18,526 bases of DNA. Origin: an uncultured Eubacteriales bacterium. Lineage in GTDB: Bacteria > Bacillota > Clostridia > TANB77 > CAG-508. The DNA lies in contig CABUJR010000024.1 in assembly GCA_902492015.1 (NCBI GenBank), forward strand, positions 1-18,526. Reading direction: 5' to 3'. The position numbers and the translations under genes were made by a program. Of this stretch, positions 7,480-14,982 are shown piece after piece; the stretch's first letter is position 1, and every line of letters starts with the position of its first letter. The notes beneath the pieces were generated by a model. That model was not told where the DNA came from, made no database searches, and was given only the letters and a program-made list of their open reading frames with translations.

Positions 7480-8175
7480 CTATCCTATTAAGTTTAATGT
7501 ATCATCCAAAGCTTCCATACCTTCCAAATTGTAATATGAATCTGGAACATCTCCAACAATAACAGCTTCAGTTAAGATTACATCTGTTTTAATTTCTTTT
7601 CCAAATGTTGAAAATGGAGTTAATATTCTCACAGTTGAATCAATTTGCAAATAAATTTTATGTTGCGTTTGATTTATACCAACAGACTTAAATTCTGTTA
7701 TCACATTATAATTCATTCTTCCAGCACTTTCCAGTTCAAGTTCAAATTTTGGTTCAAAATTTTTAAGTGCACTTATTCCACTAACTGATCCCATATTTAT
7801 AAAAACTTTAATTCTTGGAATTTTATCAAATTCTTCTTGTATATTCTTAATAATTTCACTTACAATTTCATTAATTGTTATAACATCTGCTTTAATAAGT
7901 GAAATTTTTCCTGCAGTATCTTTTTCTATTTTTATTAAATTATCATAAGAATAATTTTTCATTACTTTATTTACTTCATCATTAATTATTTTAACACCTT
8001 TAGAAGATGCTGCAGTTTCACAAGTTGCCTTAAATACTGGATATGCAGAATGCCAAAATAAAGAAAGTATTATAATAATGGTAATTAATGCAATTATTAA
8101 TAATATTTTAAAACTTTTTATCTCTCTTAAATTTGGAAGCTTTATTCTTTTTCTAGAATATAATTTATCTTTCAT
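7480..8175 (-). CDS. yunB: sporulation protein YunB
   Basis: This 231-residue protein has one membrane segment (about 22-41) after a basic N-terminus, placing the rest outside the cytosol or in the intermembrane space of the forespore. The C-terminal VGDVPDSYYNLEG (207-219), the central MGSVSGISALKNF (128-140) and AYPVFKATCE near residue 44 are characteristic of YunB. In B. subtilis YunB is made in the mother cell under sigma-E and is needed for efficient sporulation; its molecular role is unknown. The start is supported by an AGGAGGTGA site directly upstream. It lies downstream of sipL, separated by a hairpin, and converges on the spoVB-like gene. The assignment is secure at family level. 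Confidence 0.9.
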   Translation of the reverse strand: MKDKLYSRKRIKLPNLREIKSFKILLIIALITIIIILSLFWHSAYPVFKATCETAASSKGVKIINDEVNKVMKNYSYDNLIKIEKDTAGKISLIKADVITINEIVSEIIKNIQEEFDKIPRIKVFINMGSVSGISALKNFEPKFELELESAGRMNYNVITEFKSVGINQTQHKIYLQIDSTVRILTPFSTFGKEIKTDVILTEAVIVGDVPDSYYNLEGMEALDDTLNLIG

Positions 8176-8230
8176 TTCACCTCCTATAGAAGAAAACTAG
8201 ACATTTAATTGAGGAACTTTCCTATTATAT

Positions 8231-8266
8231 AGAAAAGGAAAAGAGAACTTTCCCTTTTCCTTTTCT
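8231..8266 (-). terminator. hairpin after sipL (probable weak terminator)
   Basis: A 13-bp stem (8231-8243 with 8254-8266; purine strand agaaaaggaaaag) starts at the last base of the sipL stop. On the minus transcript it is followed only by a broken U-run (TTTTCTATATAA). It may therefore terminate partly, protect the mRNA end, or let some transcription into yunB. Confidence 0.5.
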
Positions 8267-9744
8267 TATCTCATTATATACAATCTATCTCCAATATTAA
8301 TCCTGTCTGGATTCTCTATATTATTTAATTTTATAATATCACACATTGAAACTTTAAATTTTTTTGCAATATTCCAAAGTGTATCACCTTGTTTCACAAA
8401 ATACATATACATTTTATAGTCATTTTCCTCATCTAGTTCTTTTGATATTACATTTTCAATAATACTAATTTTTTTCAAATTTGTATTTGACTGTTTAACC
8501 AAGATTTCTACTTCACAATCCACATTTTCGTTACTAACTGTGAATTGTTTTTTCATTATTTCAAATTCTAGTTCTCCTTCCTCTCCTTCAAATTTAGTTA
8601 TAAATGGTATTGCAACTTTTTTCACATTTAAACCATTTCTATTATCTGCTTCATAATAGAATTCTAAATTAAGCTCGCACTCATAATTTTGAAAATTTCC
8701 AGATTTATTACTTTTTACATTTTTACAATTTATTCCAACATCATAAATACTTAAAATATCCTCCACTAAAACTCTTTCATTAATATTAACTTTTTCAGAT
8801 TTTGTAGTACTACTTATTTGAACTTCCACATCTTTTTTTGTAAAGTCTATTGCATTTTTAATTCCATACATATCTTGAATAACTTCAATCGTTTTTGTTT
8901 CGTAAGCTTCTACAGAAACTTCAAAATCTATTTGACAGCTAATACTGTGCATTTCTTTTGAGTTTACTTTAAAAAGCATATTTCTAATTGTATATTCCAC
9001 ATTACATTCATTTGTATCTGCTATTTTTTCTATGTCTATAAAACTCATTACTGGTATATTTGAACTTGCTACTCCAATTCTTCCGTCTTCAGCTAAAAAT
9101 ATTATTTTAATCTTAGCATCTGCTTTTGCAAGAACTTTATTATAACTTATTTTATTTTCTAAATTACAAATTTCTATATCTGTTTTTAGTATCTCTGCTA
9201 TATCAAATGAGCTATCACAAGATATATCTTCTTTTATGGATGTTTTTACCTTATTAGTCCCTATAATCGATTTAATGTTTAAAGTTTCTTTTAATTTTTG
9301 TACATTTTCAATTTCTTCAAAATCATTATTTATTTCGATTTCGCTTTTCTCAAATACTTCACTTTTTATTCGTAAATTTGATTTTACAGAAATTTTTCTT
9401 TCATTTAATACCTTAGCTTCAATATTTTCTAAGTAAACCTTCTCTTTTGCAATAGAAACTTCTGTAATATTTGTATCTTCTATAGTCTCCACAAAACTTA
9501 GAGTTGTTTGCATACTTCTTGTCTCGCCATTATCTGCAAGATATACAATATATGTGTCTATATTTCCATCCACTCTAATTCTTCCAGTACTTACCTCTTC
9601 TTTATAAATGTATGCTATCGCATTTGTATTAATTATATTAACTATATCTGGCTTTATATCTGGTACAATTATATCTCCATTTACTTCAATTCTTTTAGTA
9701 TTACTAGCTGTTTTTTTGTTTATGACTATAATGTTTTTTTCCAT
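8266..9744 (-). CDS. sipL: SipL-type spore morphogenesis protein (DUF3794 repeats + LysM)
   Basis: This 492-residue protein has DUF3794/SPOCS-type beta-rich segments (clear at about 20-110 and 178-275, weaker at about 295-410) and a C-terminal LysM domain (447-491, YFVKQGDTLWNIAKKFKVS...). That architecture is SipL of Clostridia, which binds the SpoIVA ATPase through its LysM domain and is needed to assemble the coat on the forespore surface. No signal peptide is present, which fits action in the mother cell. The ATG at 9744 has an AAGGAGGA site 5 bases away. Veg lies upstream, but a terminator separates the two, so sipL needs its own promoter; a sigma-E-like -10 is seen. A DUF3794 paralogue without a SpoIVA role is the alternative. 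Confidence 0.87.
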   Translation of the reverse strand: MEKNIIVINKKTASNTKRIEVNGDIIVPDIKPDIVNIINTNAIAYIYKEEVSTGRIRVDGNIDTYIVYLADNGETRSMQTTLSFVETIEDTNITEVSIAKEKVYLENIEAKVLNERKISVKSNLRIKSEVFEKSEIEINNDFEEIENVQKLKETLNIKSIIGTNKVKTSIKEDISCDSSFDIAEILKTDIEICNLENKISYNKVLAKADAKIKIIFLAEDGRIGVASSNIPVMSFIDIEKIADTNECNVEYTIRNMLFKVNSKEMHSISCQIDFEVSVEAYETKTIEVIQDMYGIKNAIDFTKKDVEVQISSTTKSEKVNINERVLVEDILSIYDVGINCKNVKSNKSGNFQNYECELNLEFYYEADNRNGLNVKKVAIPFITKFEGEEGELEFEIMKKQFTVSNENVDCEVEILVKQSNTNLKKISIIENVISKELDEENDYKMYMYFVKQGDTLWNIAKKFKVSMCDIIKLNNIENPDRINIGDRLYIMR

Positions 9745-9760
9745 AAAAAATCCTCCTTAA

Positions 9761-9779
9761 ATGTTATCTTTTATAACAT
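9761..9779 (-). repeat. inverted repeat just before the sipL ribosome site
   Basis: Perfect 7-bp arms (atgttat / ataacat) surround a 5-base loop between the candidate promoter and the AAGGAGGA site of sipL. It could be an operator or an mRNA hairpin in the leader. It is too short and AT-only to be sure it is functional. Confidence 0.35.
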
Positions 9780-9805
9780 CTTATGAGGTAAATAAAAAAA
9801 AATTC
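9778..9805 (-). promoter_or_regulatory. possible sigma-E-type promoter of sipL
   Basis: On the minus strand CATAAGAT (9778-9785) matches the mother-cell sigma-E -10 pattern (CATA-N2-N-T) well. A poor -35 candidate (GGAATTT) lies 14 bases upstream and overlaps the veg terminator. It fits the expected control of sipL, but the -35 is weak and the call is tentative. Confidence 0.3.
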
Positions 9806-9823
9806 CTAAAACTTAGGAATTTT
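9791..9823 (-). terminator. intrinsic terminator of veg
   Basis: On the minus strand an 11-bp stem (9813-9823 with 9799-9809) with a 3-base loop runs into a tract of about nine U. The veg stop codon (9813-9815) is part of the stem. Confidence 0.85.
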
Positions 9824-10136
9824 CTATTACAGGTTGTTGACTAACCCTTGTTTTCTTAACTTCTAATTGTGGCTGTACTAATGGTTCATACGTTTCTCCA
9901 TTATACATACTAACTTCTACTGAACGAGTAAAAAGGTCTGTATAATTGTATGAGCCAACTCTATCAGCATCTTCAAATTTTACTCTAAAATAACTTTGAT
10001 AAACATTTTCAATTATTGCTGATTTTTCTTGTGGCTTACTTCTCTTACCAGGAGACTCTTTTATTATAATTTTTTGTCCTATGTTTTCTCCGATATTTTT
10101 TCTTAAGTCTGCAATTTCAGATCTGTAAATTCCCAT
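9813..10136 (-). CDS. veg: Veg family protein
   Basis: This 107-residue protein belongs to the Veg family, small cytosolic proteins common in Gram-positive bacteria. B. subtilis Veg (86 residues) is very highly expressed and has been linked to biofilm matrix gene control. The N-terminal helix (SEIADLRKNIGENIGQKIII) and the compact beta-barrel segment (ENVYQSYFRVKFEDADRVGSYNYTDLFTRSVEV, in two pieces about 43-75) fit. About 20 extra C-terminal residues are rich in Val, Gln and Lys. The ATG has an AGGTGATT ribosome site. It has its own near-consensus promoter and its own terminator, so it is probably a strongly expressed single-gene unit as in Bacillus. Confidence 0.85.
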   Translation of the reverse strand: MGIYRSEIADLRKNIGENIGQKIIIKESPGKRSKPQEKSAIIENVYQSYFRVKFEDADRVGSYNYTDLFTRSVEVSMYNGETYEPLVQPQLEVKKTRVSQQPVIENS

Positions 10137-10172
10137 TTTCCAATCACCTACTTCTTTCGATTTGATGACATT

Positions 10173-10201
10173 TTTATATCACAGGTGTACTAAAATGTCA
10201 A
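10173..10201 (-). promoter_or_regulatory. veg: strong sigma-A promoter of veg
   Basis: On the minus strand a perfect TTGACA (10196-10201), a 17-base spacer and TATAAA (10173-10178) with a TGA just before it (extended -10). This mirrors the well-known strong veg promoter of B. subtilis. An imperfect inverted repeat (cgac...gtcg, 10206-10219) lies just upstream of the -35. Confidence 0.88.
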
Positions 10202-10315
10202 AAACCGACAAGTTGGTCGAATTTTCTGCATCTCAGTATTTTCAATCGTTTCATGGTTTAATGGTTTGTTTTTATCTTTTGTATTACATATATGTTGCAT
10301 TTTTGTAACATGTTT

Positions 10316-10606
10316 TTAAAATGCTTTCTTTTCTAATTTATTTTCCTCTTCTAAATGTTTATGGCTGTACTTTAATTTTGTTGCCATACCACCTCTTATA
10401 TGCCTTTCTGCTTTATTTTTATCTAGTACTTTTCTAACTTCCATAGCTAAAGCATAATTTATATTTATTAATCTTTGACTAACATCTTTATGTATGCTAC
10501 TTTTACTAATACCAAACTTTTTAGCAGCTCCTCTTACTGTATCTTCTGTTTCAATTATATAATGTGCAACAGCTATTGCACGTTCTTCTATAGATAAACC
10601 TTTCAT
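10316..10606 (-). CDS. spoIIID: sporulation transcriptional regulator SpoIIID
   Basis: This DNA-binding protein acts in the mother cell during sporulation, activating and repressing many sigma-E genes. With the ATG at 10606 it has 96 residues, close to the usual 80-95. It shows the family sequence throughout: IEERAIAVAHYIIET, a helix-turn-helix at about 23-44 (TVRGAAKKFGISKSSIHKDV), and the basic C-terminal RHIRGGMATKLKY (68-80). A longer frame from 10654 would add 16 residues not typical of the family and would start upstream of the likely transcription start. The ribosome site GGAGG (10619-10623) lies 12 bases before the ATG, somewhat far. No clear terminator follows before the veg promoter. 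Confidence 0.93.
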   Translation of the reverse strand: MKGLSIEERAIAVAHYIIETEDTVRGAAKKFGISKSSIHKDVSQRLININYALAMEVRKVLDKNKAERHIRGGMATKLKYSHKHLEEENKLEKKAF

Positions 10607-10643
10607 AATTCTAAAAAACCTCCAAATGTATACTTTCATTTTA

Positions 10644-10651
10644 AGTGTATT
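10644..10651 (-). promoter_or_regulatory. spoIIID: possible sigma-E -10 element of spoIIID
   Basis: On the minus strand AATACACT matches seven of eight positions of the sigma-E -10 consensus (CATACANT) and would give a short leader of about 30 bases. No convincing -35 is seen at 14-15 bases, so the call is tentative. Confidence 0.3.
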
Positions 10652-10674
10652 CATTGTAAGGTCGTACTAGAACA

Positions 10675-10704
10675 GAAAAAATGCTAGCTTAAAAAGCTAG
10701 CATT
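10675..10704 (-). terminator. terminator of the znu-peptidase-rusA operon
   Basis: A perfect 12-bp stem (core atgctagc) with a 3-base loop is followed on the minus strand by a run of six U that includes the end of the stem. It lies about 155 bases after the rusA stop. The 10607-10858 gap otherwise holds only the spoIIID promoter region and an AT-rich tail. Confidence 0.88.
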
Positions 10705-10858
10705 TAACTTACTTTATATACTTTTTTGTATAATTTTTATATTCTTTATATTTTCTATATTAGTTTTTAATATTTTAGTTTCTTTTTTTATTAAACTATT
10801 TTAATTATTTCTCTTCTACTGTTTTATCATCTTTTGCCATATTTCCACATATACAAAT

Positions 10859-11347
10859 TTAGTATTCTTCAATCCTTACACATATTTTTTCAACTTCAGA
10901 ATAAAATTTTTCAACTTCTAATTTTGTTATTTGATTATCATCTTTAAAAGCCATTTTATTTAAAGCATCTAATACTATTTTTACAATATTATCAATATCA
11001 GGTTTTTTAGTTGGGCTAAAATCTCCTACTAGCATTTTTTCAGTATTTTTTTTACTTGTATTTTTAGGAATTTTAAAATATGCTGATATTTTTACAAATA
11101 TTCTTCCTTCTAAAGTTTCATATCTTGGGTATTTTATCTTAAAATATTGTTTTATTAAATTTTCATAATCTTTGGTATCTGTTGGTGTGTATGCCTTACA
11201 TGTATAAGTATTTACTCTAGGTCTCGCTTTACCCTTTATATCCCCAATTACTTCAAATTCATAAACTTTTTTTATATTATCACTTTCACAAATACAAGTT
11301 TTTTCTTTTTTTAATGTTTTATCTTTTTTAGTATTAATTTTTTCCAT
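10859..11347 (-). CDS. rusA: RusA-like Holliday-junction endonuclease
   Basis: This 162-residue protein has the RusA fold: KGKARPRVNTYTCKAYTP (38-55), then KPDIDNIVKIVLDALN (115-130) and KDDNQI (135-140). Asp117, Asp119 and Asp136/137 correspond to the acidic residues that hold the catalytic metal. RusA enzymes resolve four-way DNA junctions and are mostly phage-derived, though many Clostridia carry one on the chromosome. The first 29 residues are a basic, Cys-containing extension (CICES) not usual in RusA. The ATG has AAAGGA upstream and lies 4 bases after the peptidase stop, so it is co-transcribed. After its TAA stop the frame stays open for 17 codons beginning ICICGN, hinting at a lost C-terminal extension. 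Confidence 0.78.
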   Translation of the reverse strand: MEKINTKKDKTLKKEKTCICESDNIKKVYEFEVIGDIKGKARPRVNTYTCKAYTPTDTKDYENLIKQYFKIKYPRYETLEGRIFVKISAYFKIPKNTSKKNTEKMLVGDFSPTKKPDIDNIVKIVLDALNKMAFKDDNQITKLEVEKFYSEVEKICVRIEEY

Positions 11348-11351
11348 TTAT

Positions 11352-12338
11352 TTATCCTTTTATAAATAATTTTATATTATTATCTTTTGCTTCTAATCTT
11401 GCTTTTCCTCCTATTGGAAATGCTATAATTGGTGTTGTATGTCCAAAATCTACTCCTGCAATTACAGGAATATTTTTTAACTCTGGTTTATTTTTAATCA
11501 TTTTTATCCATTTTTCTTTTGTCATTATACAATCTTTTTCTGCTCTACCTAATACTAAAGCTTTAACAGTTTTAAATTCTGGCATATGAATTAATGATTG
11601 TAAATTTCTATCAAATTCCATTAAAAAGATTTTTCCTGCCATATTATCATCTTCTAAAAATAATATTTTATTTTCTATATTAGGCATATAATTTGTACCT
11701 TGTAATAAGTTTAAAGTACATAAATTACCACCAACGATTTCTCCTTCTGCTGTTCCTTCATTTATTACAAACATACCATCATTTGGTATAAATTCTCTGT
11801 TTTCTTGATCTATAAACCATAAATCATCACTCCACTCTTTTGAAGAAACAACCTCAAACTCTTCATCAGAGAAAAACATTTTTTTGAAATATCCTAATTC
11901 ATATTCAAAACCTTTAAGCATTCCAAAACTTGAATAATGAGGTCCTGAATATGTTACAAGCCCAGTTTTAGCATATATAGAATTAGATAATGCTGTTATA
12001 TCTGAAAAACCACAGAAAATTTTTGGATTTTCTTTTATTGATTCATAATCAATAAAATCTAAAATTTGATTAGAATTAAAACCACCTATAACTGTTAATA
12101 TAGCTTTTACATTTTTATCTTTAAAAGCTTCGTTTAAATCCTCTGCTCTATGCTGTGCAGAAGCTATTAGATAGTCTTCGTCTGCCTCCATTACATATTT
12201 TCCAAAAGTAACTTTCAAGCCTAAAGCCTCTAATCTTTCAGTAGCTATTTTTTTACAATCCTCTCCTAAAATAGTCATACTTCTTGAGGGAGCAATTACT
12301 CTTACTTCATCTCCTGCTTTTAATTTTTTTGGTATCAT
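11352..12338 (-). CDS. peptidase S66, LD-carboxypeptidase/MccF type
   Basis: This 328-residue serine peptidase belongs to family S66. The family cleaves the L,D bond of muropeptides (LdcA, cell-wall recycling) or releases amino acids from toxic nucleotide-peptide conjugates (MccF, self-immunity). The Ser-Glu-His triad can be placed: Ser112 in CGFSDITALSN, Glu229 in ILFLEDDN, His300 in GVDFGHTTP. The IGGFNSNQILDFIDY segment (84-98) and the PHYSSFGM loop (133-140) look closer to the MccF-like branch. No signal peptide, so it is cytosolic. An AAGGAGG site precedes the ATG. It starts 35 bases after znuB and ends 4 bases before rusA, without its own terminator, so it is likely part of the znu operon. 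Confidence 0.88.
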   Translation of the reverse strand: MIPKKLKAGDEVRVIAPSRSMTILGEDCKKIATERLEALGLKVTFGKYVMEADEDYLIASAQHRAEDLNEAFKDKNVKAILTVIGGFNSNQILDFIDYESIKENPKIFCGFSDITALSNSIYAKTGLVTYSGPHYSSFGMLKGFEYELGYFKKMFFSDEEFEVVSSKEWSDDLWFIDQENREFIPNDGMFVINEGTAEGEIVGGNLCTLNLLQGTNYMPNIENKILFLEDDNMAGKIFLMEFDRNLQSLIHMPEFKTVKALVLGRAEKDCIMTKEKWIKMIKNKPELKNIPVIAGVDFGHTTPIIAFPIGGKARLEAKDNNIKLFIKG

Positions 12339-12373
12339 ACAAAACCTCCTTATTCATAAAATATATATTTATA

Positions 12374-13189
12374 CTATATTTTTGCTAATTTGCAACATAT
12401 TGAACTAATTAACAATAATACAATATATACAAATACTATTCCTGCACCTGTTGGCATATTTAAGAAAAATGATGCAAATATACCAATTAAGAAACATATT
12501 ATTGAGGTTAGTACAGACATTATAACTAAACCTTTAAAACTTGTACTAAATTTTTTTGCAATTATTGCTGGGAAAACAATTAAACTTGAAATAAGCATTG
12601 TCCCCATCATTCTCATACCCACTACAACTACCAAAGCAGTAATAAGTGCTATTAAAAATTGATAAAAGGTTACATTTATTCCACAAGCTTTTGCATATTT
12701 TTCATCAAAAGTTATTAAAAATAATCTATTATAAAATACTACATATATACCAATTGATAATATTGTTAATATTATACTTAAAATTACATCATCTGCTGTC
12801 ATAGCTAAAATACTTCCAAACATATAATTATAACTATCTGTTCCAAAGCCACTTGAAAAAGCTGTTATAATTACACCTAAAGCTAAAGCTCCAGTAGCTA
12901 CAAGTGCAATTATAATATCTGCTGATTCGCCTTTTTTTTGACTTATAATCATTATTATAATTGCAGCAATTATTACTATTGGAATAGACACAGTTATTGA
13001 TGGCAAATTTAAAGCAACAGCCAGTGATATTGCTGCAAATCCTACTTCTCCTAAGCCATGACCAATCATTGAATAATTTTTCAAAGTTAAAATTACTCCT
13101 ATTAGTGCTGCTGAAAAGGAAATAGCTATTCCACAAAGTACTGCTCTTTGCATAAATGTATATGATAACAAATTAATTATTTCCTCCAT
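12374..13189 (-). CDS. znuB: zinc/manganese-type ABC transporter permease (ZnuB/AdcB family)
   Basis: This 271-residue membrane protein has about eight helices and belongs to the ABC-3 permease family, which forms the channel of ZnuABC-type metal importers. Family marks include SMIGHGLGEVGFAAI near the second helix, VATGALALGV in the middle, and MRMMGTMLISSLIVFPAIIA, the conserved cytosolic loop that contacts the ATPase. The ATG at 13189 is preferred over 13225: AAAGGA lies 7 bases before it, inside the end of znuC, and it starts one base after the znuC stop. Substrate (Zn or Mn) follows from the operon rather than from this protein. Confidence 0.9.
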   Translation of the reverse strand: MEEIINLLSYTFMQRAVLCGIAISFSAALIGVILTLKNYSMIGHGLGEVGFAAISLAVALNLPSITVSIPIVIIAAIIIMIISQKKGESADIIIALVATGALALGVIITAFSSGFGTDSYNYMFGSILAMTADDVILSIILTILSIGIYVVFYNRLFLITFDEKYAKACGINVTFYQFLIALITALVVVVGMRMMGTMLISSLIVFPAIIAKKFSTSFKGLVIMSVLTSIICFLIGIFASFFLNMPTGAGIVFVYIVLLLISSICCKLAKI

Positions 13190-13190
13190 T

Positions 13191-13853
13191 TTAAAATCCT
13201 TTCCAACCTTCAAAAGTTCCATCATATTTTATTGTTTTTGCAAGATATATTATTCTTGGTTTTATTTCTTGTATTTCGTCTAAATCATGTGTTGCCATTA
13301 TTATAGTCATCTTATTTTCTTTGTTTTGTTTTTCTAATATTTTATATAATTCTTTTGTAATATTATAATCAAGTCCAGTTGCTGGCTCATCTAAGATTAG
13401 AAGTTTAGGCTCTCTAATTAACGCTCTAGCTATAAGAACTCTTTGTTTTTGACCACCAGATAAATCTCCTATTCTTTTATATTGAATATCTTCAATTTTA
13501 AGCTGTTTTATAACTTTAGCATAAGTATCTTTATCTTTTTTGGTATAAAATGGAATTTTTCCATGTTTTTGCAGACCAGACATTATAATTTCTTTTGAAG
13601 TTGCAGGGAAATTCAAATCTTTTAAATTTGTTTGTGAAAGATAAGACACCTCATCAAGAGAAATATTTAAACCTACTTTCCCTTCTTCTTGTTTTAATAA
13701 TCCAACAATAGTTTTAATTAATGTACTTTTACCAGATCCATTTTCTCCAACTAAACAAACATATTCACCTTCTTCAATTTTGAAGTTTATATTCTCTAAA
13801 GCAATATGATTTGAATATGAAACTTTTATTTTTTCTACTTCTAAAATAGTCAT
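13191..13853 (-). CDS. znuC: zinc/manganese-type ABC transporter ATPase (ZnuC/AdcC family)
   Basis: This 220-residue ATPase drives the ZnuB channel from the cytosol. Walker A is GENGSGKST (36-44), the Q-loop is YLSQTN (71-76), the signature is LSGGQKQR (131-138), Walker B is LLILDEP (151-157), and the H-loop His is 189 (MATHD). All residues needed for ATP hydrolysis are present. Length is typical of metal-importer ATPases. The ATG overlaps the znuA stop in an ATGA junction (4 shared bases), so translation of the pair is coupled, and znuB follows after one base. The operon order znuA-znuC-znuB is a common one for this transporter. Confidence 0.92.
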   Translation of the reverse strand: MTILEVEKIKVSYSNHIALENINFKIEEGEYVCLVGENGSGKSTLIKTIVGLLKQEEGKVGLNISLDEVSYLSQTNLKDLNFPATSKEIIMSGLQKHGKIPFYTKKDKDTYAKVIKQLKIEDIQYKRIGDLSGGQKQRVLIARALIREPKLLILDEPATGLDYNITKELYKILEKQNKENKMTIIMATHDLDEIQEIKPRIIYLAKTIKYDGTFEGWKGF

Positions 13854-14824
13854 TTTATCAATCCCTTTTTTAAATTTTCTAAATTTTTACTCATAAGAGA
13901 TACATAAGTATCTTTTTCAGTATCGCCATTGTGTATTGAATAAAGTACTAAAGGCTCAGCTTCAGTTTCCTCTGCAATCATTTTTGCAACTGTTCCTTCA
14001 CTTAATTCTTCATAATAGACAACTGGTATGTTATATTTGTTTATATAATCTATTACAGATTTTACTTTTGCAATACTTGGGTCTTCTCCTTCACCACAAT
14101 TTGTATATACACTAACAAAATTAATTCCATATTCTTCAACTAAATATGCATAAGCGAATTCTCCACCTACTGCAATTTCTTTTCTTTCTGACTGGTTAAC
14201 TATATTTCTTAATTCTCCATCAAGCTTTAAAATCTGATTTCTATACTCTTCTGCATTTTTAGTATAATATTCTGCATTATCAGGATCAATCTCGCATAAT
14301 GCTTTTAAAACATTATCTAACATTTTTACTGCATTTTTAGGATTTTGCCAAATATGTCCATCATAAATTTCTTGGTGTTTATGTTCTTCTTCATGCTCTT
14401 CTATTAATATTTCTGAATTAATATGTCTTTCTTCAAATTCTTCTATTGTAATTAGTTCTATTCCGTCTGATACATTAACAATCTTGCAATTTGTACTTTC
14501 TAAATTTTGTACAATTTTCTCTGTCCAAGGCTCTAAATTAGTTCCCGTATATAAAAACATATCACTACCACTTAATATAGTTATCATATCTTTTCCTGTG
14601 GGTTCATAGTTATGTGTTTCAACACCAGAGTTTAATAATAATTTTACATCTGCCTTATCTTTTACTATCTGTTTTGCAAAATCATATTGTGGAAATAAAG
14701 TCGCAACAATTTGAAGTTTTTCTTCATTTTTTACAACTGATTCTGTTTTAAAACACATTACAATAATTGTCATAATAATTATTAATATTATAAAACTTAT
14801 AATAGCTACTATATATTTTTTCAA
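13850..14824 (-). CDS. znuA: zinc-type ABC transporter substrate-binding protein (ZnuA/AdcA family)
   Basis: This is the extracellular metal-binding component of the importer. Starting at TTG 14824 it has 324 residues with an N-terminal hydrophobic anchor (MKKYIVAIISF...) ending in a Cys (24) that may be lipidated, though the lipobox (IVMC) is not canonical. Metal-ligand candidates are His71 in GVETHNYEP and His157 in DGHIWQNP. Between them lies a short His/Glu-rich loop (EEHEEEHKH) seen in zinc binders. The third His of classic members, expected near the FAYAYLVEEYG segment, is absent (GGEFAYAY). A Cys-containing GEGEDPS motif follows, a pattern I recall from a Firmicute subgroup. The TTG was chosen because AGAGG precedes it by 8 bases. 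The ATG at 14851 has no ribosome site and lies almost at the transcription start. Confidence 0.87.
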   Translation of the reverse strand: MKKYIVAIISFIILIIIMTIIVMCFKTESVVKNEEKLQIVATLFPQYDFAKQIVKDKADVKLLLNSGVETHNYEPTGKDMITILSGSDMFLYTGTNLEPWTEKIVQNLESTNCKIVNVSDGIELITIEEFEERHINSEILIEEHEEEHKHQEIYDGHIWQNPKNAVKMLDNVLKALCEIDPDNAEYYTKNAEEYRNQILKLDGELRNIVNQSERKEIAVGGEFAYAYLVEEYGINFVSVYTNCGEGEDPSIAKVKSVIDYINKYNIPVVYYEELSEGTVAKMIAEETEAEPLVLYSIHNGDTEKDTYVSLMSKNLENLKKGLIK

Positions 14825-14859
14825 ATTTCTAACCTCTTTACTTTCTTTCATATTATATA

Positions 14860-14888
14860 AGAATACTACGTTTTTCTATATTTGTCAA
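14860..14888 (-). promoter_or_regulatory. sigma-A promoter of the znu operon
   Basis: On the minus strand a perfect TTGACA (14883-14888), a 17-base spacer and TATTCT (14860-14865). Transcription would start around 14853, leaving about 30 bases before the TTG start of znuA. Confidence 0.75.
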
Positions 14889-14895
14889 TATTATG

Positions 14896-14910
14896 TAACT
14901 TTGAAAGTTA
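14896..14910. promoter_or_regulatory. 15-bp palindrome at the znu promoter, candidate metalloregulator operator
   Basis: taactttgaaagtta is a perfect inverted repeat with 7-bp arms around one central base. It ends 8 bases upstream of the -35. Zinc uptake operons in Firmicutes are normally repressed by Zur or AdcR-type proteins at inverted repeats near the promoter. The sequence does not equal any consensus I know, so the regulator is inferred. Confidence 0.5.
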
Positions 14911-14982
14911 GTCCTAAAATCTACATAAATATTAAAATATAAATAGTATAATTTAGAAATTTATAAATGCCTTTTCTTTTAC

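Noticed and set aside
10206..10219. Imperfect palindrome (cgac...gtcg) upstream of the veg -35 as an operator
   Set aside because: Only the outer four base pairs and one inner pair match; too weak to call, though its placement is suggestive.
12834..13136. Second minus-strand open frame of 100 codons inside znuB
   Set aside because: Out-of-frame with the well-supported permease gene; Asn/Ser/Cys-rich composition typical of a shifted frame.
13189..13225. Upstream ATG-ATG start for znuB
   Set aside because: It would overlap znuC by over 30 bases and has no ribosome site; the ATG at 13189 has AAAGGA at good spacing.
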